Source: Paulinella micropora
Lineage: Eukaryota; Cercozoa; Imbricatea; Euglyphida; Paulinellidae
Assembly (NCBI GenBank): GCA_019918135.1
Contig: WBZZ01006415.1
Span: 40,001-104,000, forward strand
Direction: 5' to 3'
DNA: 64,000 nt
In this document: piece by piece, positions 42,813 to 54,060 of the stretch
How the letters are laid out: the number at the start of each line of letters is the position of its first letter
How positions within the stretch are numbered: the stretch's first letter is position 1
Notes under the pieces: model-generated
What the model was told of the DNA's origin: nothing
The model's database searches: none
What the model saw: the letters and a program-made list of their open reading frames with translations, nothing else
Translations under genes and position numbers: made by a program

Positions 42813-43044
42813 GTGCTTCTCTGTCAATGGCTGATGCATTTCTGCACATGCGCCTCCATCGTCTCACCCGTGAGGGGAGTACGAAGAATTGACGATAGGC
42901 TCTAATGACACCCCCGCAAGGGCAGTTCCAACACTTCCAGACGGACCGGTATGTTCAATGAAAATACTGGTGGCACCGACTGAAATCGAACTGGCGACAG
43001 GGCCCAGATGGTAGAACTTGACCACTGGGCTATCACGGTGTCCA
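42812..43044 (-). mobile_element. SINE A, copy 4, one internal repeat unit
   Basis: Complete head and tail, but only one copy of the 41-base unit, so it is about 35 bases shorter than the others. The head carries an altered gactgaaatcg in place of gacgggaatcg. Confidence 0.8.
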
Positions 43045-43073
43045 ATAATAATAATAATAATAGTAATAATTAT

Positions 43074-43494
<421 letters not shown>

Positions 43495-43495
<1 letters not shown>

Positions 43496-43761
43496 GTGCT
43501 TCTCTGTCAATGGCTGATGCATTTCTGCACATGCGCCTCCATCGTCTCACCCGTGAGGGGAGTACGAAGAATTGACGATAAGCTCTAATGACACCCCCGC
43601 AAGGGCAGTTCCAACACTTCCAGACGGGCCGGTATGTTCAATGAAAATACTGGTCCAGACGGACCGGTATGTTCAATGAAAATACTGGTGGCACCGACGG
43701 GAATCGAACTGGCGACAGGGCCCAGATGGTAGAACTTGACCACTGGGCTATCACGGTGTCC

Positions 43762-43762
<1 letters not shown>
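43495..43762 (-). mobile_element. SINE A, copy 6
   Basis: Full-length, two internal units, (ATT)n tail to its left and (AAT)n on its right. Confidence 0.8.
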
Positions 43763-43829
<67 letters not shown>

Positions 43830-43830
<1 letters not shown>

Positions 43831-43999
43831 GTGCTTCTCTGTCAATGGCTGATGCATTTCTGCACATGCGCCTCCATCGTCTCACCCGTGAGGGGAGTAC
43901 GAAGAATTGACGATAAGCTCTAATGACACCCCCGCAAGGGCAGTTCCAACACTTCCAGACGGGCCGGTATGTTCAATGAAAATACTTGGTCCAGACGGA

Positions 44000-44000
<1 letters not shown>
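43830..44000 (-). mobile_element. SINE A, copy 7, 5'-truncated
   Basis: Only the 3' 170 bases are present, ending inside the first 41-base unit (ggtccagacgga), with (AAT)n directly after. The whole tRNA-like head is missing. Confidence 0.8.
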
Positions 44001-44332
<332 letters not shown>

Positions 44333-44354
44333 TAATAATAATAATAATAATAAT

Positions 44355-44622
44355 AGTGCTTCTCTGTCAATGGCTGATGCATTTCTGCACATGCGCCTCC
44401 ATCGTCTCACCCGTGAGGGGAGTACGAAGAATTGACGATAAGCTCTAATGACACCCCCGCAAGGGCAGTTCCAACACTTCCAGACGGGCCGGTATGTTCA
44501 ATGAAAATACTGGTCCAGATGGATCGGTATGTTCAATAAAAATACTGGTGGCACCGACGGGAATCGAACTAGCGACAGGGCCCAGATGGTAGAACTTGAC
44601 CACTGGGCTATCACGGTGTCCA
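44355..44622 (-). mobile_element. SINE A, copy 8
   Basis: Full-length, two internal units. Its 5' end is followed by a short (AAT)n (44623-44647), which is the 3' tail of the LINE next door. The LINE tail and SINE head therefore meet in one microsatellite. Confidence 0.8.
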
Positions 44623-45007
44623 AATAATAATAATAATAATAATAATAGGCTTCCTCAGACTATAGCATCAGATCCAGATCCTGGACATGTGCCTCCATTG
44701 GGTCACCGGGGTCAGCCGATCCCAACGCATTGTCAGAACACCAAACAGACATAGCAGCAACAGCAACAGCAGGGGCAGATGGGGGCTGTGAAGTGCATGA
44801 AGAGCTAGATGCGAGGGTGTTAGCTGAAGAGAAGAACTAGGAGACACTACGCTGCGCTCCCGAACCCCTCTCTCTAGCCAGGACGTCCACACTGCGCGGA
44901 CGGCCGCGCCGCGCAACATCAACGTCACTTGGGGGAGAGGGTGGGACAGAAGCTGATGGAACCTCAGTGAGGTCAATCACCTCCTCGCCCCCATCCTCCA
45001 TCCCAAG

Positions 45008-47128
45008 CTACTCCCTTTTACCCTCCCTAGCAGACCAACACTCAGACACATATGATCCAAACAACACATCCAACTTTGGAGGGGGACGCAACGCTGTAAC
45101 CCCTAACAACGCAGCAAGCCTAAAGTTACTGCGGAAGCGCGACTTCCCCTGAAAAAGCTTACAAAACAATCGTGATTGATCCACAGGCGACATATCATCC
45201 CAACCCTGCCGCACAGAGCCCTCCTGCTCCCGCCCAAGCAACACATCCTCCACCACAACCTCACCGCCTACGACCTCACCACCCTCCTCACTCCCTCCAT
45301 CCCCCTCAGCACCCCCCACAGCCATGCCACCGAGTCTCTGCATACTCAGCAACAGCTGCTTACGTCTCCCCTCATGCATGGGGCAAACCCATAAGAAGTG
45401 CGCAAGGGACTCATTGACATCATCATGACAACAGAAGCAGCGAGGGGACATGCCACTGACCAACTTGCTGCGGTACAACCGAAGGCGGTTGTTGCAGCTG
45501 AGCAACCTTCTCCGAAGCAGATTATAATGCACATCATCAAGGGCTACCCATCTTGGGAACTCCTTAGTTTCAAAGACTTGTCTTAGGATGACTCGCAGGC
45601 CATCAGTAAGATCGCTGCCTGCCTCTCGCTTGTCCCACATCAGTTGCTGCACCATCTTGACGTCCTGCTGAAGGGCCCACTTGTCCACAGTCGAACACCA
45701 ACCCTCGAGGTCCTTCTCTGAGCTATTTAGGAGCTCCTGAAGCCCTTGTTGTAGATCCATTGAGTCCCTGATAGCGCCTTCGGCCTCCGCAGTCCAGTCG
45801 GATTTGACTTGAGATGCGATGACAGGAAATCGCTTCTCCGGTAGAACACGCAGCCGTCCATAGAACTTCAGTTGCGCCGCCCGCCGCAAACGCTCCGCAC
45901 TCAAAGAGCGCGCCAGAAAGAGTGTAATCCACTTGCTTGTCTTAGGGCTGATGCCGAGAATCATCCTCATGGGGCGCAGCATTGCTGCCTCCAGCTTGGT
46001 GAGCTGCGATACGGGGGCACGCCAGACATCGAAGGCGTACTTCAGCTTGGCCCCCACAAGTTGATTCCAGCACATGAGACGATACCTAGCTTGTATCTCA
46101 CCTGCACACCACAAAGAGTACCAACCTGCGGTGGCGACTTCAGTGACACGCGTAGCCCGCAGGGCCTGCTCCTTCCACTTCAGGTCGTCGGTGATAACCA
46201 CTCCCAGGTACTTGTACTGACTGGTGACACAAAGCTTCTGGCCGCAAAACCACACCACGGGCTCACCTCGCTCCCTGATACTTGGTCGTTTCGCCTTGCT
46301 CGACGTGTAAATGGGCATGATTTCCGTCTTGCCTGGCTTCAAGTTGACTTCCAGCCGGTAATCTTCCGCGAACTTGGCCACAACATTGACCATCTTCTGG
46401 AGCTCGGTGCGACTGTGAGCGATGAGGGCCACGTCGTCCGCGTATAGAAGTGCCTTGATGTCGTTCAGCCGCTTCACATCCGTGATCTTGAGGGCACTCG
46501 CCAGCCGATCACACAGCTCATCCATAAAGACGTTGAAGAGTGTGGGAGAGAGAGGGGACCCCTGTTGGACGCCTACACCCTCCAGTACTTCGGGGGTGAG
46601 TGCTCCATCAACTAGCACTTGCGACGAAGTCTGCTCGTAGCACCTGCGTAGCGTGCGCCAGAACTTGCCCCTTACACCCAGCTTCCAGAGCCTCTCAAAT
46701 AGGCCATCTCTCCAAACAGACGGGAAAGCCTTGCGTAGATCGACGAACAGGACATACGACTCCCGCTTCTGCTGCTGACGCCCCTTCAACCTCTGCCAAA
46801 GGGTAAAGACCTGATCCGTAGTGCGACGCCCCGGGCGGAAGCCTCCCTGCTCTGGACGTAGCTTATCCGGGCCATCCACGAAGAGCGTTAGACGAGTAGC
46901 TAATAAGGACAGATACAGCTTACCAAGGCAACTAATAATCGAGATATCCCTCCAGTTGTCAGGATCCGTAGGATCCCCACCCTTGGGGATATTGACGATG
47001 ATTCCCTTGCCCCAAGCTTTTGGAGTCCTCTCGGCTTCTCGAATCCAGTTGAAGTACTGCGTTAGTAGCCATTGATGTAGGCGCCGCCATACTTGAGCAT
47101 CTCGTTCTTCACTTTGTCCTCGCCACAA
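45008..47128 (-). CDS. LINE reverse transcriptase part
   Basis: This frame carries the RT domain: KGIIVNIPKGGD, LRPEQGGFRPGRRTTDQVF, YVLFVDLRKAFPSVWRDG (motif A), GVGVQQGSPLSPTLFNVF (motif B), ALLYADDVALIAHS (catalytic Asp-Asp), YKYLGVVITDDLKW. The C-terminal region ends in a knuckle (RCFCCHDDVNESLAHFLWVC), common to many APE-type LINEs. The first 15-20 residues of this frame are not LINE sequence: real coding enters from the other frame near 47,080. The two frames overlap at 47062-47128, and one single-base insertion or deletion there explains the split. Confidence 0.88.
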   Translation of the reverse strand: MWRGQSEERDAQVWRRLHQWLLTQYFNWIREAERTPKAWGKGIIVNIPKGGDPTDPDNWRDISIISCLGKLYLSLLATRLTLFVDGPDKLRPEQGGFRPGRRTTDQVFTLWQRLKGRQQQKRESYVLFVDLRKAFPSVWRDGLFERLWKLGVRGKFWRTLRRCYEQTSSQVLVDGALTPEVLEGVGVQQGSPLSPTLFNVFMDELCDRLASALKITDVKRLNDIKALLYADDVALIAHSRTELQKMVNVVAKFAEDYRLEVNLKPGKTEIMPIYTSSKAKRPSIRERGEPVVWFCGQKLCVTSQYKYLGVVITDDLKWKEQALRATRVTEVATAGWYSLWCAGEIQARYRLMCWNQLVGAKLKYAFDVWRAPVSQLTKLEAAMLRPMRMILGISPKTSKWITLFLARSLSAERLRRAAQLKFYGRLRVLPEKRFPVIASQVKSDWTAEAEGAIRDSMDLQQGLQELLNSSEKDLEGWCSTVDKWALQQDVKMVQQLMWDKREAGSDLTDGLRVILRQVFETKEFPRWVALDDVHYNLLRRRLLSCNNRLRLYRSKLVSGMSPRCFCCHDDVNESLAHFLWVCPMHEGRRKQLLLSMQRLGGMAVGGAEGDGGSEEGGEVVGGEVVVEDVLLGREQEGSVRQGWDDMSPVDQSRLFCKLFQGKSRFRSNFRLAALLGVTALRPPPKLDVLFGSYVSECWSAREGKRE

Positions 47129-49770
47129 GCTTTGTGGTTATTCAGGGCACGTTGCCTTGCAAGGGCCTCCTCTTGCGTGAACGGCTTGTCCAGCTCTTCG
47201 CAAGTGTCTTCACCTACTTCGTGCTCCTTCATAGCCCGGGCCACCTCATCTCTGAAGCGATCGTTCCAGTGGAAGTGCCGCTTAGCTTCGGCTTCCTCCC
47301 ACTCCAGCGAGCCTGCTTCTGCACAGCACTCCACCACAACAGCCGCACTTGCCGGATTTTCCCGTGGCTTCACCGAATTTTTCCGAAATTCCTCCCACCG
47401 AGCGACCTTTTCCGGCAGCGTACACGCCAGTGAGCCATCCTCCCTTTGCACCGGCGCGGAGACCTTCGTTCTGCGTGCCCCGCCAAGCCGCTTCGCGAGT
47501 AGCCAAAAGCGCTTTGAGGATTGCTCGCGTTGACATTTGACCGCTTCTTCCTGCACTTGCTTGAAGGAGGCGGACTTCTTGGCCCGAGTTGCCTTCCGAA
47601 TTTGCTTGCGGAGCCGTAGCCAATTCAGACGGGCTTCCGCATTCGATTCATCCCTCCTGTATGTTGCGTAGGCCTCCCGGCGCTGCTGAATGAGCTCCTT
47701 TAGCTCCCCGTCGAACCAATTGTTGGTGAAACGGGGTCGTATACATCTGGAGCCAAGGACCCGGTGCGCCGCCATTCGGAAGGACTGCGCCACTAGCTCG
47801 GTGACGTCATCTACCACCCGTTGGCTGTCGGCACCACCCGATAGGTCAAGCTCAGGCAGCTGATGCACTCCAAGCTTCTGTAGGCAATGCTGGAATACGT
47901 CATCGAACTTGTCGCGTAGATAATCCAGCGCTTGCTTCGCAGCGTGATCATTACCCGAGACACCAGCACCAATAAGCTTATCAACACGAAAGGACCTGTA
48001 AGGTTTCGCAGCCCGCTTTGGCCGGCGCTGGCCGCTCCACGTCAGTTCGGCCCATACTGCCTTGTGGTCCGTATCAAGATCATCTTCGCATACTCCGAAC
48101 TTTGCTCCAGATGCCAAGCCAGGCGACGCGCAGATGTAATCGAGGAGGTGCTTGCCTGTGCCCATGCCGCGCTGCTCACGCCGGGACCACCAGTAGGACC
48201 CTTCCACTGGGCACGAGAAGCCGCTCAGATTTCGCAGGCCCGAAGCGACGAGGACAGCCGCGAGTCTCTTGCCGTTCTCCGAACGTACCGGTGCTCCCTT
48301 ATCATCGACCTCCCCGTGCTGACCGACGATGCCCTCCTCTTTTCGGCTGCATGCCGGCCCGAGCTTCGCGTTGGCATCCGCCACCGTGACCACAAGACCT
48401 TTGGCTCCAAAAAAAGCTATAGCTGCCTGCCAGGCCGCATACGCCTCTGACGACTCTTCTTCCTGCGTTTCCTGGGGAAAGTAGCCGTTGCCCACATAGA
48501 TATCCTGAGCGCCAGTAACACCCGAGGCGATACGCAGCCACACTTGCTGCCGGTGGTCGACGGGGGCTGACACCAGGTTGCAATACGGACCAAGGAAGTT
48601 AGCCACCGCGAATAGAACCCCACCCTTGCAGCGATTTTTCTCGCTGACCTCCGCAGGTTTTCCAAAAATCCGGAATCCATCCAGGCTGCATTTGGAAAGT
48701 TGCTTCTTGCCCATGCGGTGCTCCTGAGCCCCGATGACTAGCCAGCCCTCGTGCTTGTAGAATGATGCCCATTCCGCCGTGCCTACGTTGTTGTATCCCG
48801 TTTTACCCTGCCAGTTGTGACTCGCGACGAGTAGCTTGAAGCCGGTATCGAACTGCTTGGAGCGGTGCTTCTTGGCTCGTTTCCGGACCCGACGGCCGCG
48901 CTTGGCTTCCGCCCTCGTGCTGCCCCCCTCTGCAGGTGCTTGCGCAGGTTGGTCCCCCACTGCACTGGCCGCCGAATGCAGGGGCACCACATGCACATCA
49001 GCACACTCAGACACACACTTAGGTGCATCGGCAGCCAATTCCGAAGACACCACCTGCACATCATCGACACATTCTTCATGCAGAGGCAAGACGCGATATC
49101 CCGTCGCAGCTTCCTCCTTCCGGACCGCCGCTTCCCCACGCAGATGGATGCGAATAAGCCTTCGGACACGTTCCCTGTCCCTGAACCTGCGCCCAAGGGC
49201 CACATTGACCCCTCTGCCGAAGAATTTGAGATGTTTGAGTTGCTGCAACGCCGTCTGCCTGCTGTCATCGTCCACGTAGACCAGCTCCAGGTGACGAGAC
49301 ATTCGCTGGCCTTGCCACTCCATTACCGGGACCACCAGACCAAGACCGCTCATTTTGGAGGCGATCTCCTGTAGATTGGCGCGTTCTGAGAGCCCCCAGA
49401 CAATCAGATTACGCCCGTCCTTGTCGTACCGATCTACCCGCCGGTACCGTCGAGGCGGCGGTGCCATCTGCCATATAGCGCCGCTCGCCTTATGTTGAAG
49501 CGCCGACCCGTGTGCCAGGTTTGGGGAGGAAGGATGAGGCGCAGCTAAGATAGCCTCTCCACGTGGTTCAGGAATTCCGTCATATACGCGAGCCCTCATC
49601 CTCCCATCCTGGGACATCGGGCCAGAGCCCGTCGAAGAGGCATTCCCACGGGGATTGTCCAGGTCTTCGGCGATTCTACCTTGTCCCATAAGGGCCACAG
49701 TGGTAGCTCCGTGCTTCGCGTATTTGTAATCCATTGAGAGTAGTAGACTGCCAATGTCGCTGGCCATCAC
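47062..49770 (-). CDS. LINE N-terminal region and APE-type endonuclease
   Basis: The frame starts near 49770 (MASDIGSLLLSMDYKYAKHG). Residues 120-220 resemble a degenerate RNA-recognition fold (NLIVWGLSERANLQEI, VNVALGRRFRDRERV). After a basic linker (KRGRRVRKRAKKHR) comes the endonuclease: LLVASHNWQGKT, LVIGAQEHRMGK (catalytic Glu), YVGNGYFPQET, LVVTVADANAKLG (Asp-x-Asn), LLDYICASP and DLDTDHKAVWAEL (Asp-His). The final part (AEARLNWLRLRKQIRKATRA) leads toward the RT, which continues in the next frame. It nicks target DNA to prime reverse transcription. Confidence 0.85.
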   Translation of the reverse strand: MMASDIGSLLLSMDYKYAKHGATTVALMGQGRIAEDLDNPRGNASSTGSGPMSQDGRMRARVYDGIPEPRGEAILAAPHPSSPNLAHGSALQHKASGAIWQMAPPPRRYRRVDRYDKDGRNLIVWGLSERANLQEIASKMSGLGLVVPVMEWQGQRMSRHLELVYVDDDSRQTALQQLKHLKFFGRGVNVALGRRFRDRERVRRLIRIHLRGEAAVRKEEAATGYRVLPLHEECVDDVQVVSSELAADAPKCVSECADVHVVPLHSAASAVGDQPAQAPAEGGSTRAEAKRGRRVRKRAKKHRSKQFDTGFKLLVASHNWQGKTGYNNVGTAEWASFYKHEGWLVIGAQEHRMGKKQLSKCSLDGFRIFGKPAEVSEKNRCKGGVLFAVANFLGPYCNLVSAPVDHRQQVWLRIASGVTGAQDIYVGNGYFPQETQEEESSEAYAAWQAAIAFFGAKGLVVTVADANAKLGPACSRKEEGIVGQHGEVDDKGAPVRSENGKRLAAVLVASGLRNLSGFSCPVEGSYWWSRREQRGMGTGKHLLDYICASPGLASGAKFGVCEDDLDTDHKAVWAELTWSGQRRPKRAAKPYRSFRVDKLIGAGVSGNDHAAKQALDYLRDKFDDVFQHCLQKLGVHQLPELDLSGGADSQRVVDDVTELVAQSFRMAAHRVLGSRCIRPRFTNNWFDGELKELIQQRREAYATYRRDESNAEARLNWLRLRKQIRKATRAKKSASFKQVQEEAVKCQREQSSKRFWLLAKRLGGARRTKVSAPVQREDGSLACTLPEKVARWEEFRKNSVKPRENPASAAVVVECCAEAGSLEWEEAEAKRHFHWNDRFRDEVARAMKEHEVGEDTCEELDKPFTQEEALARQRALNNHKACGEDKVKNEMLKYGGAYINGY

Positions 49771-50759
49771 CGCCGCGCCTCTTTACGCCGAGGAAAGCGC
49801 CCGTCCATGCAAATAGCATCGGCGGTATCTGCAACACACACTACACGCATTTCCGCCGGTGTCACTGGACGCTGCCGCGTCGCTTCGTGCCCTTCGGCGC
49901 CCGCCAGCACCCCCAGCGTCGCCAGAACCTGCCTCACGCACTACACACACTCTCCATCGCATTGCCAACGCCTCTACTCTCATGCCTTATGGACTTTCAG
50001 CTGCTCCTAACAATACACATCATGAGGTACGGGTGTCCCCGAGTGGAGCCAGATCGGACGGCGTGCCGCTGAAACTCCTTCCCCCACGTGTGTATAGAAG
50101 GCGCGAACCTAGCGGTACCTATAGGGTCTTACAGACAAGTATAGTAATCCCAGCCGAAGCTGCTCAGTTAGAAATGCAACGGTGGAGGTTGTGAATGCAT
50201 GGGGCAAGGCACGGCAACGCAGCAAGGCACTGGCAAGGCATTGGGACCGACTGAAGCCCCTCTCCAACGTGCGCTCATCATGTGTTCCAGTTAGGCAACC
50301 CCGAAGAAGCGAAGATAGGGAGGAGACAAAACCCAGATAGGATGAAGATAGGATTAACATGAAGCCGAAATGGAGCCGAGTTGGAACAGGTCAACTCAGC
50401 CCCATCTCGGCTCAATGTGAATCCTATCTTCAACCCATCTCGGTACTGTTTCCTCCGAATGCTCACCTCAATAAGATCACCAAACCGGAACTGGAAGCCC
50501 CCAGGCATTTACTCGGCAGGAAATTCGGCGAAAATGGGCTAACCAGGAAACCAGACCCAAACCAACAGCCAAGGAAAACGAGCCAACCAACAATCCAACA
50601 GACAACCCCACAACCTGCCTGGCCGAACCCTTACCGAGTAAATGCCCAGTTGAGAGTTGCGCATATCCCGGTGACCGCCCTCCCCAAGCGGTCACCTTCG
50701 TGGGGAGAGGCCCAACCACCTCCTCTTCCCATGGAGTGCCATCTTGTGCACCCCTCCAG
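49771..50759 (-). other. LINE 5' region with long inverted repeat
   Basis: No gene is credible. The stretch lies between the LINE coding start and the AAT array, so it is the probable 5' UTR. It holds a 52-base imperfect inverted repeat (50332-50443). Confidence 0.5.
50332..50443. repeat. Imperfect inverted repeat, 52-bp arms
   Basis: The inner 40 bases of the left arm (50344-50383, starting gaagataggatt) pair with 50392-50431 (ending aatcctatcttc) at 34 of 40 positions, around an 8-base loop. A further 12 bases on each side pair at 9 positions. Transcribed, it would form a long hairpin. Confidence 0.8.
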
Positions 50760-50786
50760 AATAATAATAATAATAATAATAATAAT

Positions 50787-51053
50787 AGTGCTTCTCTGTC
50801 AATGGCTGATGCATTTCTGCACATGTGCCTCCATCGTCTCACCCGTGAGGGGAGTACGAAGAATTGACGATAAGCTCTAATGACACCCCCGCAAGGGCAG
50901 TTCCAACACTTCCAGACGGGCCGGTATGTTCAATGAAAATACTGGTCCAGACGGATCGGTATGTTCAATGAAAATACTGGTGGCACCGACGGGAATCGAA
51001 CTGGCGACAGGGCCCAGATGGTAGAACTTGACCACTGGGCTATCACGGTGTCC

Positions 51054-51054
<1 letters not shown>
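50787..51054 (-). mobile_element. SINE A, copy 9
   Basis: Full-length with two internal units. Its (ATT)n tail (50760-50786) abuts the LINE 5' edge. Confidence 0.8.
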
Positions 51055-51095
<41 letters not shown>

Positions 51096-51096
<1 letters not shown>

Positions 51097-51433
51097 GTGC
51101 TTCTCTGTCAATGGCTGATGCATTTCTGTACATGCGCCTCCATCGTCTCACCCGTGAGGGGAGTACGAAGAATTGACGATAAGCTCTAATGACACCCCCG
51201 CAAGGGCAGTTCCAACACTTCCAGACGGGCCGGTATGTTCAATGAAAATACTGGTCCAGACGGATCGGTATTTTCAATGAAAATACTGGTCCAGACGGAT
51301 CGGTATGTTCAATGAAAATACTGGTCCAGACGGATCGGTATGTTCAATGAAAATACTGGTGGCACCGACGGGAATCGAACTGGCGACAGGGCCCAGATGG
51401 TAGAACTTGACCACTGGGCTATCACGGTGTCCA
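51096..51433 (-). mobile_element. SINE A, copy 10, four internal repeat units
   Basis: The head and tail match the other copies, but the 41-base unit (gtatgttcaatgaaaatact) is present four times, making this copy about 70 bases longer. One unit has a changed gtattttcaatg. (AAT)n flanks both sides (51055-51095 and 51434-51487). Confidence 0.8.
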
Positions 51434-51487
<54 letters not shown>

Positions 51488-51489
<2 letters not shown>

Positions 51490-51995
51490 TAAATAGACAT
51501 CTTGAAAGCCAAAAAAAAGACGCAGCAACCCTAGCATTGGGCTCAGAAGAGCCAACGCTGGCCACAAACAGGATTTTGAGCAACTGGCCGTTGAGCAGGG
51601 ACGAGAAAAAAGTTCCACAACATCTCTGTGTCGTATTAACTCGGCCGGTCCGCTTTTTTAAAGTAAAGAGCGCAACTCGAGTTACTTGAATTATTTATTT
51701 TACTAGTAAATTGGTACAGTACTTGAATACGAATTTGAGCGGTGTCAACCAACCAGCTAAGACCAGTGCTTCGACTCGTTTTGTTGAACTATTGTTTCCG
51801 ATACCAAATGACGACATTGCTTCGAAGCCCTGCACAGATAATACAAAGGAGAAAAGCTGTGCAAATGACGTGTGATGCAGTGCAACCAAGGGAATATGCC
51901 AACTTGATTAAACACTCAGTCTTTCAAACGATAAAAGCGTTACGAAAAGGCATACAAACAAAACAGAAATAAAAAACAAACCCTCTGTCTTTGAA
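51488..51995. other. Non-coding DNA, no features recognised
   Basis: AT-moderate sequence without a credible gene. It follows the last AAT array and ends at a CA microsatellite. Confidence 0.35.
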
Positions 51996-52038
<43 letters not shown>

Positions 52039-52434
52039 GACACACACACACACACACACAGACACACACACAAAAGCCTTATTTTGGGAACACTTGCAAT
52101 ATAATTAAAAATAATCTCATGTAAAAATTCCTGTTTTCGAACGGTACACTCTCGCAAACACCAAGTCCCTGCTTTCAAACAGATTATTCCTTTTTGCAAG
52201 GCATCAAAGGAAAGCATTCCTTGTTCCTTCTCCTTCACGTCTCATAAACTATACATACGAACTCTGATTTTATGTCATTTTCATGCCAAATCTGTAAGAA
52301 ATCGACCGGACGGACATATGGACACGAACACACAGACATGAGATTGAGAAAGGACCGGAGGTGATTCTATTGGCTCCGTGTATCTGCCGACCTGAGAAAG
52401 AGAGAAAGAGAGTGAGTTGAGGAGAAGGGAGAGG

Positions 52435-52498
<64 letters not shown>

Positions 52499-53919
52499 AA
52501 AGAAGGAAAGAAAGAAAACAAGAAAATGTCAAGAAAGGAAGGAAGAAAGGAAGGAAGAAAGGACAGCTAGTGACCCAAGTGGATGACAGCAAATCCGGGC
52601 TGGTGCGTGTACAGCGCGATGCAGTGTTTGCAGCTGCAGTAAGACAGACAGACAGACAGACAGACAGACGGCTGGTGCGTGTACTGCGCGATGCAGTGTT
52701 CGCAGCTGCAGTAAGATACACAAGCAGACAGACAGACGCGCACACACACACACACACAGTGAGGCGCAACAAACAAAGATATCTGCCAACGATTTTCGAA
52801 CGTTGTTTCAGGTGTTCTGCTTGCATGCATGTATGATAAGAGTTGGGGAAGAGGCAGTGACGGAGAAGGAGGAGAGAGAGGAGAGGAAGCAGGAGAAGAA
52901 GCAGGAGAAGAAAGAGGACAAGGTATACCCTTCAGGTGCCTGGGGGTGGGGTGTCTGCACGAAAACATACACAAGAGAGATAACATACACACAAACATGC
53001 AAGTTGTATGCGTATACACATTCATGCATACATACACTTGTATGCATGCAAGCATACATACTTGCAAGCATACGTATACATACGTACGTAGATACATGCA
53101 TGCATGAATACGTAAATAAATGAACAAATACATACACACTTACACGCATACATACATACATACATTCATACATACATACATACATACATACATACATGCA
53201 TGCATGCATGCATGGATACCTCATAAGGGTCGTTTGCGCTCTGTGTGGAGCCCTTGAGCCCGTGGAAATACAGCTGCCCTCCTGTATGTATATGTATAAT
53301 AAATAAATACGATGTATGCATGTATGTAAGTATGTGTGCATGTATGCATGTATGTGTATGTATGCATGTATGTATGTATTTTTGTATGTGTAAGTATGTA
53401 TGTGTATGCATGTATGTATATTATGGATGGATGGATGGATATATGTGCGCACGTATGAAAGTAAAGGTGTACGTTTGATAATAAATATAAAAGTTCATTC
53501 ATTTATAACAGAAATATTACATGTCTGTCGATCAGAAAACTGTTTTCACGAGAAGAAAGACGTTCGCAAATCTGGTTTGTAAACAGTAGATAAGGAAGGA
53601 AAAGAAGGGACAAAGAAGGAAGGAAGAAGCAGGAGAAAAGAGGGAGGAGGAGGAGGAGGAGGAGGAGGAGGAGGAGGAGGAGGAGGAGGAGGAGGAGGAG
53701 GAAAACGAGGGAGAAGGAATACTCCGCCACCGCCATACCGGTGAAGTCTTTGCCCAGACAAACGTTGATAGTGATGAGGGATGAATCTACGTGGCTTGCC
53801 AAGTCTGCGTCCTCTCCTATGTACGTATATTGTGTGCTGGGTGTGTGTTGTGTGCGTGATAACGATAATGATCGCGGCGCATGTGGTGATTGTGGTAATC
53901 ATGGTGATAGATGATGATG

Positions 53920-53951
<32 letters not shown>

Positions 53952-54013
53952 GGTGATGATGGTGGTGGTGATGATCATGATCATGATGGTGATGATGATA
54001 AAAAAGGTACACA

Positions 54014-54050
<37 letters not shown>

Positions 54051-54060
54051 TTCCAACCTG
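51996..54060. repeat. Mixed microsatellite region
   Basis: In order: (CA)n at about 51999-52070, (GT)n then (GA)n at 52436-52500, GGAA-type purine repeats to 52560, (ACAG)n near 52645 and (CA)n near 52740, CATA/CATG-type units at 53140-53215 and TATG-type units at 53310-53420, (GGA)n at 53645-53702, (GAT)n with (GGT) at 53910-54000, and (GTT)n at 54015-54049. A 40-base duplication (gctggtgcgtgta.. gcgatgcagtgtt) occurs near 52600 and 52670. No gene is credible. Confidence 0.85.

Larger units (their letters stand above)
44648..50759 (-). mobile_element. LINE with APE endonuclease and (ATT)n tail, about 6.1 kb
   Basis: The minus-strand element begins next to (ATT)n at 50759 and ends next to (ATT)n at 44648. 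It has a roughly 1 kb 5' region, one long coding region with an APE-type endonuclease, reverse transcriptase and C-terminal zinc knuckle, and a 360-base 3' UTR. Both outer edges abut AAT arrays, which fits insertion into TAA microsatellite. The 3' UTR end shares a 14-base block (acatgtgcctccat on plus, 44684-44697) with SINE A. A single frameshift divides the coding region, so this copy is probably inactive. The right limit is inferred from the microsatellite junction. Confidence 0.75.

Noticed and set aside
52281-53582. Frames encoding Thr/His, Ser/Leu or Met/Tyr/Cys repeats
   Set aside because: They translate CA, GA and CATA/TATG microsatellites.
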